A stretch of DNA of 44,225 bases from Acinetobacter rudis. GTDB taxonomy: Bacteria; Pseudomonadota; Gammaproteobacteria; Pseudomonadales; Moraxellaceae. Shown here piece after piece: positions 36,829-44,225 of this stretch (position 1 is its first letter; each line of letters begins with the position of its first letter). The translations under genes were made by a program, and so were the position numbers. The notes beneath the pieces were generated by a model. The model saw only the letters and a program-made list of their open reading frames with translations. It did not search any database and was not told the origin of the DNA. The stretch is taken from NCBI RefSeq assembly GCF_031157835.1, contig NZ_JAVIDR010000024.1, positions 1 through 44,225 of the forward strand. The letters are read 5' to 3'.

Positions 36829-37749
36829 TTAGGTTGTCATTAAATAGGGACGAATAAAGATCATAAAGAAGGCACCCAACATAAGAACCCACTTCAATAC
36901 ATAGTACAGCGTTCGATTGGTTTTCTTCAATGCTTTGGCTTTTAAGCGAACTTGATACACATAAGCAAAAAGTTTATTCAATACACCTGTGCGGTCTTCT
37001 TCACTATTTGGTGAACTTGCTGCTGTCATTACGTTTTTACCAAACCAGCGATTAAAACCTTGTACTATACGGCTACTCAAAGGACGCTCAACATCACAGA
37101 ACAAAATAATACGGTTTTGATCTGTTCTATTCTCTGCATAATGAATATAAGTTTCATCAAAAACTACACTTTGTCCATCACGCCAAGAATATTTTTGTCC
37201 ATCAACATCAATAAAACAACGATCATCGTTTGGTGTTAATAGACCTAAGTGATAACGTAACGAACCTGCATACGGGTCACGATGACTGACTAAACGACTA
37301 TCTGGTGCAAGCTCAGTAAACATTGCAGCTTTAATACTCGGTAATGTTTTTAACAATGCTGTGGTTTTAGGACATAACTCTGCTGCTGACGGATGCGCAG
37401 TGTCATACCATTTCAAGTAAAAACGTTTCCAGCCTGTTTTAAAAAAAGAGTTAAAACCTAAATCATTATAACTACTGGCTGCTTTAATACCGCCTTGTTG
37501 GTAAAGTGCTTGGGCTTCATCACGAATCATTTCCCAATTCTCATCCAACACTTTTAAGTCTTTAAAATACTGACTCTCAATATACGGTTGATTGGGTACT
37601 TTAGAAAACAAGTACATAATAAAGTTCACTGGTGCAAACAAAGTCGAATGATCAAAAAACTGACGATAAAACGAGTGTCGCACTTTTCCACGATACTGGA
37701 CATAAATCGCAGACAGCACGAAAATAGCCAGAATAATCCACTTCACCAT
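36829..37749 (-). CDS. lpxO: Aspartyl/asparaginyl beta-hydroxylase family, LpxO-like
   Basis: 306 residues from the ATG at 37749, with AGGTG upstream. A frame is open 49 codons further but is not family-like. An N-terminal membrane segment (about 3-20) and a C-terminal one (about 283-303) hold the enzyme at the membrane. The Fe(II)/2-oxoglutarate domain shows SHRDPYAGSLRYHLGL with the His and the Arg region, and YIHYAENRTDQNRIILFCDV with the second His and the Arg. LpxO adds a 2-hydroxyl to a lipid A acyl chain and is known in Acinetobacter. The direct substrate is not proven by sequence. Confidence 0.85.
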   Translation of the reverse strand: MVKWIILAIFVLSAIYVQYRGKVRHSFYRQFFDHSTLFAPVNFIMYLFSKVPNQPYIESQYFKDLKVLDENWEMIRDEAQALYQQGGIKAASSYNDLGFNSFFKTGWKRFYLKWYDTAHPSAAELCPKTTALLKTLPSIKAAMFTELAPDSRLVSHRDPYAGSLRYHLGLLTPNDDRCFIDVDGQKYSWRDGQSVVFDETYIHYAENRTDQNRIILFCDVERPLSSRIVQGFNRWFGKNVMTAASSPNSEEDRTGVLNKLFAYVYQVRLKAKALKKTNRTLYYVLKWVLMLGAFFMIFIRPYLMTT

Positions 37750-38031
37750 ATTAACACCTAGATACAATTCACGGACTCTAATGATCCATTCATAAGACCG
37801 TTTCGCCAAACTGTCATATATTTTAAGTAAATTGAATTCTAACATAGTGCAGCTTGTGAAAAAACCAAGTGCCGTACTCTGCTCATTTTCCATCAATTGA
37901 CATTTCTGACAAAATTCAAAGAATAAAATAATTTTTTAAAGCCAAATAAAAATATATTTTTTCAACACTTCATAAGAAAAAACCTAATTTAAACATAGTG
38001 TTCAGTTTTTTCATGCTTATATAACTATGTC

Positions 38032-38115
38032 GTATCAAGCAAAACTTAAACTTCGAGCAAATAATTTAGGTGACCCTTGCGTCACGGCTTGATACAACTT
38101 GTTGTATTCTTTTTA
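38032..38115 (+). promoter_or_regulatory. Nested inverted repeats in the fadBA leader
   Basis: In the 472-base gap before fadB three inverted repeats overlap. GTATCAAGC (38032-38040) matches GCTTGATAC (38087-38095). Inside it, GTGAC (38070-38074) matches GTCAC (38081-38085). ATACAAC (38092-38098) matches GTTGTAT (38101-38107), which TCTTTTTA follows. The first and third share ATAC, so as RNA they exclude each other; as DNA the third is a palindromic operator. The rest of 37750-38221 is AT-rich. Confidence 0.5.
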
Positions 38116-38221
38116 GATATAGTTATCGTAATATGAGTGAAGCATACTTGTGTGCGCAACTTGCACCACGCTAAACCAACAACATCAACGTACAAGTCCT
38201 CCAAGAAAAGGAGATCAGGGC

Positions 38222-40375
38222 ATGATCCACGCTGGCAATGCCATTACCGTCCAGATGCTTAAGGACGGAATTGCAGAATTCCGCTTTGACTTACAAGGTG
38301 AGTCGGTCAATAAGTTTAACCGTGCAACATTAGAAGATTTTCAAGCTGCGATCCAAGCTGTAAAAGCTGATCAAAGTATTAAAGGCTTGATCGTGACTAG
38401 TGCCAAATCTACATTTATTGTAGGCGCAGACATTACTGAGTTTGGTGATAATTTTGCTCTAGGTGAAAATGCAATCGTAGAATGGGCAATGCCTGTTCAT
38501 GAGATTTTCAACAGTTTTGAAGACTTAGAAATTCCTAAAGTTGCTGCAATTAACGGCATGGCTTTAGGTGGTGGTTTTGAAATGTGTCTCGTTTGTGACT
38601 ATCGTGTGATGTCAGAAGCGGCACAAGTTGGCCTACCAGAAATTAAACTTGGTATCATTCCTGGCTTTGGTGGCACTGTACGTTTAAGTCGTATTATTGG
38701 TATTGACAATGCGATTGAATGGATCGCAATGGCTGCACCAAAACGTCCAGCTGCAGCACTGAAAGATGGTGCAGTTGATGCAGTTGTTACTGCGGATAAA
38801 TTACAAGACGCAGCATTACATCTAGTACAACAAGCGATTGATGGTCGTCTAGATTGGAAAACAAAACGTCAAGAAAAACTAGATCCAGTTAAGCTTGATA
38901 TGCTTGAGCAAATGATGGCATTTAATTCGGCAAAAGGTGTTGTACTCGCTAAAGCGAATCCAGCTCAATACCCTGCACCAAAATTAATGATCGACTCATT
39001 GCAAGCTTCTGTTAGCTTAACCCGCGATGAGGCATTAAAAGCAGAGGCCCAAAGCTTTGCTAAAGCAGCAGTAACACCACAAGCTGAAGCTTTAATTGGT
39101 CTATTCCTCAATGACCAAGTTGTGAAAAAAACATCTAAACATCATGAAAAAGGTGCACATCCTGTAAACCAAGCTGCTGTATTAGGAGCAGGTATTATGG
39201 GTGGCGGTATTGCTTACCAATCTGCCAGCAAAGGTACACCAATCATCATGAAAGACATCGGCAATGCTCAATTGGCATTGGGTATGTCTGAAGCGAACAA
39301 ATTACTCACTAAGCAAGTTGAACGTAAAAAATTAAAACCTGCTCAAATGGGTGACACACTTGCACGTATCCGCCCAACTTTAAGCTATGACGAGTTTAAA
39401 GAAGTTGATATCGTCATCGAAGCAGTAACTGAAAATCCAAAAGTTAAAGAAGCTGTACTTAAAGATACTGAAAGCAAAGTTCGTGACAACACCATCATTG
39501 CATCGAACACATCGACAATTTCAATTACTCGTTTAGCAAAATCTTTGGCGCGTCCAGAGAACTTTGTAGGAATGCACTTCTTTAACCCAGTACACATGAT
39601 GCCTCTAGTTGAAGTCATCCGTGGCGAACAGAGTTCTGAAGAAGCTGTTGCAACGACTGTCGTATTGGCACAAAAAATGGGTAAAACGCCAATCGTTGTA
39701 AACGACTGCCCAGGCTTCCTTGTAAACCGTGTATTGTTCCCTTACTTTGGTGCTTTCGATCTTTTACTCAAAGATGGTGCAGACTTCCAACAAGTTGATA
39801 AAGTAATGGAAAAATTCGGCTGGCCTATGGGTCCTGCTTATCTACTCGACGTTGTCGGTATTGATACAGGTGTTCACGGCGCTGAAGTAATGTCTGAAGG
39901 CTTCCCTGATCGAATGAAACCAAGCTTTAAAGGCGCGGTTGAGATCATGTACGAAAACAAACGCCTAGGTCAAAAGAACGATGTTGGTTTCTACAAATAC
40001 GAACTTGATCGTAAAGGTAAGAAAGCAAAAACCATCGATCCAACCGCTTATGAAGTGATTGCACCTATGGTGACTGGTGAAAAACGTGAGTTTGATCCAC
40101 AAGAAATCATTGATCGTATGATGCTTGCTCTTTGTAACGAAACAGTACGTTGCTTAGAAGACAACATTGTTGCTACACCTGCTGAAGCAGATATGGCAAT
40201 GATCATGGGTATTGGTTTCCCTCCATTCCGTGGTGGTCCATGTCGTTACATCGACCAAACAGGTGTTGCTGAATACGTTGCACTTTGCAACAAGTACGCA
40301 CACTTAGGCAAGGCTTATGAAGCGCCACAAATGTTGCGTGACATGGCTGAAAATAACAAAAAATTCTACGGTTAA
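38222..40375 (+). CDS. fadB: Fatty acid oxidation complex subunit alpha
   Basis: 717 residues from the ATG at 38222 with AGGAG upstream; 24 further codons are open but not conserved. The N-terminal crotonase domain has E119 ([11 protein letters not shown]) and E139 ([15 protein letters not shown]). The dehydrogenase part starts at about 320 with [17 protein letters not shown] and contains the catalytic His near 450 ([13 protein letters not shown]). It does hydratase and 3-hydroxyacyl-CoA dehydrogenase steps of beta-oxidation in complex with FadA. fadA follows 12 bases later. Inverted repeats upstream suggest regulation. Confidence 0.98.
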   Translation: MIHAGNAITVQMLKDGIAEFRFDLQGESVNKFNRATLEDFQAAIQAVKADQSIKGLIVTSAKSTFIVGADITEFGDNFALGENAIVEWAMPVHEIFNSFEDLEIPKVAAINGMALGGGFEMCLVCDYRVMSEAAQVGLPEIKLGIIPGFGGTVRLSRIIGIDNAIEWIAMAAPKRPAAALKDGAVDAVVTADKLQDAALHLVQQAIDGRLDWKTKRQEKLDPVKLDMLEQMMAFNSAKGVVLAKANPAQYPAPKLMIDSLQASVSLTRDEALKAEAQSFAKAAVTPQAEALIGLFLNDQVVKKTSKHHEKGAHPVNQAAVLGAGIMGGGIAYQSASKGTPIIMKDIGNAQLALGMSEANKLLTKQVERKKLKPAQMGDTLARIRPTLSYDEFKEVDIVIEAVTENPKVKEAVLKDTESKVRDNTIIASNTSTISITRLAKSLARPENFVGMHFFNPVHMMPLVEVIRGEQSSEEAVATTVVLAQKMGKTPIVVNDCPGFLVNRVLFPYFGAFDLLLKDGADFQQVDKVMEKFGWPMGPAYLLDVVGIDTGVHGAEVMSEGFPDRMKPSFKGAVEIMYENKRLGQKNDVGFYKYELDRKGKKAKTIDPTAYEVIAPMVTGEKREFDPQEIIDRMMLALCNETVRCLEDNIVATPAEADMAMIMGIGFPPFRGGPCRYIDQTGVAEYVALCNKYAHLGKAYEAPQMLRDMAENNKKFYG

Positions 40376-40387
40376 GGAGCGACGTGA

Positions 40388-41560
<1,173 letters not shown>

Positions 41561-41575
41561 GTTTTAATTAGACAC

Positions 41576-41607
41576 AAAAAGTCCCCGCACATGCGGGGAC
41601 TTTTTTT
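41576..41607. terminator. Bidirectional terminator after fadA
   Basis: GTCCCCGCA (41581-41589) and TGCGGGGAC (41592-41600) are flanked by A5 and T7. It also fits the end of the convergent racemase gene. Confidence 0.95.
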
Positions 41608-41667
41608 ATGATCAGCTATCCTAAAAAATATATTTTATTTTTAATCTATACAGCGATCATATTTAAT

Positions 41668-42357
41668 CTAAGCCAATGCAAACTCCACTGCTGCCTGAGC
41701 ATGAATCGTAGTTGTATCAAATACAGGAACGCTAAACTGTACATCACCAATGAGCATACAAATTTCAGTACATCCGAAAATAATCCCTTGTGCTCCATCA
41801 CGAATAAGCGACTCTACAATTTCAATATACTGTTGTTTCGATTCAGCTCTAATCTGCCCTTTGCATAATTCATTAAATATTACTTGATGTACGATTTCTT
41901 GAGCAGCCAAATCTGGAACCATCACCTCAATGCCCTGCTGCTTTAATCGTCCTGTATAAAAGTCTTGTTGCATGGTAAAAGCTGTTCCCAACAACCCAAC
42001 CTTGCTTATTTCCTGTTTATGAATCACTTGCGCAGTAGCATCAGCAATATGGATAAAAGGAATATCAATTGCAGCTACAATCTCATCTGCAACCTTATGC
42101 ATGGTATTGGTACATAATACAATGCAGTCCGCTCCAGCACGTTGTAGATACTGAGCTTGCTCAGCTAAATACCGCCCTGCCTGTTGCCAATCTCCTTGTT
42201 GCTGCCACTGGCTAATTTGTGCAAAATCCACACTTATCATCACGATTTGAGCTGAGTGTAATCCACCTAGCTGCTGCTGAACCAATTGATTCATTTGTCG
42301 ATAATACAAAGACGTTGATTCCCAACTCATACCACCCAGTAAACCAATTGTTTTCAC
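41668..42357 (-). CDS. Aspartate/glutamate racemase family protein
   Basis: 229 residues with both catalytic cysteines of the PLP-independent racemases, C82 in LCTNTMH and C196 in FGCTEI. The start MKTIGLLGGMSWESTSLYYR is typical of the aspartate racemase/YgeA branch. The start codon is GTG at 42357 with a poor ribosome site. The substrate may be Asp, Glu or a wider set of amino acids; the sequence does not say. It would make D-amino acids in the cytosol. It is monocistronic and convergent with fadA. Confidence 0.92.
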   Translation of the reverse strand: MKTIGLLGGMSWESTSLYYRQMNQLVQQQLGGLHSAQIVMISVDFAQISQWQQQGDWQQAGRYLAEQAQYLQRAGADCIVLCTNTMHKVADEIVAAIDIPFIHIADATAQVIHKQEISKVGLLGTAFTMQQDFYTGRLKQQGIEVMVPDLAAQEIVHQVIFNELCKGQIRAESKQQYIEIVESLIRDGAQGIIFGCTEICMLIGDVQFSVPVFDTTTIHAQAAVEFALA

Positions 42358-42495
42358 GGCACAGCTTCTGCATTTTATTTAAAGTATTTTTATATCAGAA
42401 AAATTTGAGCCAAATATAGAATGAAATTGCTTTTTACTTTATAAATCAGACCTATTTATGATACTTGTAAATATTTCTACTTGTATAAAATCATC

Positions 42496-42939
42496 ATGAT
42501 CAAAAAAATTTTACTCTGTAGTTTTTTTAGTATTAGCACATTACCTAATGCATGGGCTGATGCCAATCATGAACTCGGTGCAAATGTAAAAGCAGACTTA
42601 GCTAACAATATACTGACTGAAAAAGAAGTGTATGAAGGCGCAGATCTAAGCAGCTTACTTTATGAACACTGTATTGGGGAAACAACCGCCAAGCTTAAAA
42701 CCATGTACCCGAATATTGATCAAAAGCAGCTCATCCAAACCCTAAATGAAAGCTGTGAATATTCGGAAGACCGTTATGGAATTTATAATATTTTATTAGC
42801 ATCAATGATCGTGATGAGAAAACCACTTTCTGAGCAACAAGCCGCCATGATTCTAGAAAAAGAATATCTAAAAATTGGCCGTGACAAAGCAAATGCTAAA
42901 CAGCGTAAAGATATCTACAAAAGACTGGGTATCATTTAA
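42496..42939 (+). CDS. Secreted protein of unknown function
   Basis: 147 residues from the ATG at 42496; a TTG five codons earlier is also open. A signal peptide, MIKKILLCSFFSISTLPNAWA, ends near residue 21 (shown here as MIKKILLC to NAWA). The mature part is helical and charged and has two Cys (EHCIGE and ESCEYS), which could form a disulfide in the periplasm. I do not recognise the family. It is divergent from the racemase and convergent with another secreted protein of similar size. Confidence 0.65.
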   Translation: MIKKILLCSFFSISTLPNAWADANHELGANVKADLANNILTEKEVYEGADLSSLLYEHCIGETTAKLKTMYPNIDQKQLIQTLNESCEYSEDRYGIYNILLASMIVMRKPLSEQQAAMILEKEYLKIGRDKANAKQRKDIYKRLGII

Positions 42940-43022
42940 TTCATTGCCCAATACCATTTTAAATAAAGCTCAACCTGTTTAGCTTTTAACTTATCATCTA
43001 AAAACCAAAGTTAATTAACACG

Positions 43023-43541
43023 CTATTTAGATAAGCCTAATTTTGAAAAGATATCTGGTGTGAGAAAAGTCGCTATCAGTTTATTTAAGTCCAGATGACG
43101 TACCACTCCACGTAACTGCTTTTTCACCTCTGGATTAGAAATAATTTCCTCACCAGTAGAACGGCCTAGTTGTTGGAAACTATCTCCCACTGCTTGAATG
43201 CCTTCTGCCTGAATAACAGCCTTGGTTTGCACAGCACATTGCTCTGTAATCACACGTTGTAATACTTGTGCAAATTTTTGATCTAGCTGGCCGCGCTGCT
43301 CTTCTGTTACTTGGCTAAAGGCCTTTAAATCAGGATGTGTTGATAAAGCAACAAAAGTCCATTGTAATACTGTGGTCTTATCTGTGGCTGTTGTTGCCTT
43401 AACCAAACAATCACTTAACTGGTCTACCGTTGGGCCTGCAACAGCCATTTGTGTTGTACCCAATAATGCTGCTGCGAACAATGATGTACGCAACCAATTA
43501 GCTTTCTTTTCAATCTTCATTTTTTTCATATATTGCGACAT
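43023..43541 (-). CDS. Secreted protein of unknown function
   Basis: 172 residues. A positively charged N-terminus (MSQYMKKMKIEKKANWLRTS) precedes a hydrophobic core ending MAVAG near residue 35, a signal peptide. The mature part is helical with two Cys (DCLV and EQCAVQ) and an end, FLTPDIFSKLGLSK. I do not recognise a named domain. GGAA lies upstream of the ATG at 43541; ATGs at residues 5 and 8 are alternatives. It is convergent with the 42496 gene. Confidence 0.7.
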   Translation of the reverse strand: MSQYMKKMKIEKKANWLRTSLFAAALLGTTQMAVAGPTVDQLSDCLVKATTATDKTTVLQWTFVALSTHPDLKAFSQVTEEQRGQLDQKFAQVLQRVITEQCAVQTKAVIQAEGIQAVGDSFQQLGRSTGEEIISNPEVKKQLRGVVRHLDLNKLIATFLTPDIFSKLGLSK

Positions 43542-43754
43542 CGTAAAGATTCCAATAAAAATAAACTACTTTTTACCACAAAGCTCAGCGTTTTTATCTA
43601 TTCATATCAGTTCAATGCATATAACTATACACAATGTATATATTAGACAAGCGCTTAGAGAAGAATTAAAACTCCTTTTTTACTCATAGCAAGACTATTT
43701 ATCTCCTATTAAATCCTTTAAAATTGGCCGTCCTTAAACACAAAAAAGTACAGT

Positions 43755-44030
43755 ATGGACAAACAGGCCCCAAAAATTATTGGTGATATTCCAAAGCTAC
43801 CATTGAAATATGCGGGCATTCTCATTCCCTTCTTCTTGTCATGCTTAATGAGTGCAATCATTTCCATGATTAATATGATCAAGAACTTAGGTTTTATTGA
43901 TGGCTTCTTTGGACTCTGGCTATCCGCTTGGTTAGTCTCATGGATGTTTGCCTTTCCAATTGTTTTAGTCATTCTGCCTTTGGTACGCCGTTTTGTGGGA
44001 TTGTTTGTTGATATGCGTACACCACATTAA
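43755..44030 (+). CDS. DUF2798-like small membrane protein
   Basis: 91 residues with two membrane segments (about 21-43 and 52-77). The pattern PLKYAGILIPFFLSCLMSAI and AWLVSWMFAFPIVLVILPLV followed by RRFV fits the DUF2798 family. No function is known. It is the last complete gene before the mobile element end at the right edge. No clear ribosome site is visible. Confidence 0.7.
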   Translation: MDKQAPKIIGDIPKLPLKYAGILIPFFLSCLMSAIISMINMIKNLGFIDGFFGLWLSAWLVSWMFAFPIVLVILPLVRRFVGLFVDMRTPH

Positions 44031-44075
44031 AGTAACTTACCCTACCCCATATGTTCTGTATTTATTGAAATGACG

Positions 44076-44127
44076 TAGCATAATATTACGCTATGATTTT
44101 TATATCGCTACAACGCATACTGTAGCG
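44076..44127. repeat. Two palindromes between the DUF2798 gene and the element end
   Basis: TAGCATAATATTACGCTA (44076-44093) is palindromic at 16 of 18 positions and is followed by a T5 run, a possible weak terminator. CGCTACA (44106-44112) pairs with TGTAGCG (44121-44127) around an 8-base loop. Confidence 0.5.
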
Positions 44128-44148
44128 AGATGATCACCATTGATTCAA

Positions 44149-44225
44149 TTGACATCCTCACCCCCTTAAATGAGGGTGATTCCTACTGCTAGACGCTTAT
44201 GTCCTGAGAAACACTGTTTCGTAAG
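44149..44225 (-). mobile_element. Right end of an IS200/IS605-type (tnpB) element
   Basis: Read on the minus strand, the edge ends with GGAATCACCCTC, a hairpin (44179-44158, 8-bp stem with one wobble, loop ATTTAA), then GGTGAGGATGTCAA. This is the usual right-end form of IS605/IS1341-type elements, where the terminal hairpin closes the omega-RNA scaffold. I place the tip at 44149 after GTCAA. The rest of the element lies beyond the window. Confidence 0.6.
44189..44225 (-). CDS. tnpB: Probable C-terminal end of TnpB (partial)
   Basis: On the minus strand a frame enters from the right edge and reads LRNSVSQDISV before a TAG at 44191-44189, 10 bases before the terminal hairpin. Position and strand fit a tnpB gene overlapping its omega-RNA. 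Only 11 residues are visible, so the family rests on the element end. A second frame stays open to a TAA in the hairpin and is less likely. Confidence 0.45.
   Translation of the reverse strand, partial: LRNSVSQDISV

Noticed and set aside
38092..38107. The fadB palindrome as a classical E. coli FadR or Pseudomonas PsrA site
   Set aside because: The half-site ATACAAC does not match either consensus well, so I name it only as an unassigned operator-like repeat.
38150..38221. N-terminal extension of FadB
   Set aside because: The ATG at 38222 with AGGAG gives the family length of 717, and the extension is not FadB-like.

Overview
The window looks like chromosomal DNA of an Acinetobacter species (Moraxellaceae). 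Visible reasons are low G+C, a comP-type pilin next to its own PglL oligosaccharyltransferase, the block tpiA-secG-tRNA-Leu-tRNA-fMet-rimP-nusA-infB-rbfA, an LpxO-type lipid A hydroxylase next to fadBA, and an ESPR-type trimeric autotransporter. The species cannot be fixed from sequence alone. PilC and PilD look divergent from the A. baumannii proteins I remember, so this may not be A. baumannii.

Layout. 1-1145: the N-terminal part of a YadA-like adhesin on the minus strand, running off the left edge. 1146-2695: a very AT-rich stretch without convincing genes. 2696-5862: a metal-dependent hydrolase convergent with a two-gene unit (FAD oxidoreductase and SAM methyltransferase), probably acting on lipids. 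6116-8282: pirin, then bfd (with a Fur box) and a bacterioferritin subunit. 8325-12854: comP-pglL, then the lemA-TPM-TPM unit. 13115-20037: the translation and transcription block read on the minus strand, with three tRNAs. 20297-23033: pilC-pilD-coaE, without the pilB expected upstream. 23051-25268: EamA transporter, rlmB and ppnP. 25699-28698: recN, yqgE and ruvX. 28735-31276: an SDR with an altered catalytic residue, and a TetR/Bcr-type efflux pair with a clear operator. 31562-35451: a Met/His-rich periplasmic protein, pgsA, a thioesterase and uvrC. 35842-41560: an outer-membrane channel-like protein, lpxO and fadBA. 41668-44030: an amino-acid racemase, two secreted proteins of unknown function and a DUF2798 membrane protein. 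The right edge holds the right end of an IS200/IS605-type element with the last codons of a probable tnpB.

Most genes are core housekeeping genes. The points most worth a second look are: a bacterioferritin that keeps the haem ligand but has lost most ferroxidase ligands; the TnpB/omega-RNA-like end at the right edge, whose guide would come from visible flanking DNA; an SDR with Phe in place of the catalytic Tyr; a 20-codon leader ORF whose stop lies inside the recN start region; nested inverted repeats upstream of fadBA whose half-sites recur upstream of the 35842 channel gene; and the missing pilB with an orphan Shine-Dalgarno left at the spot.
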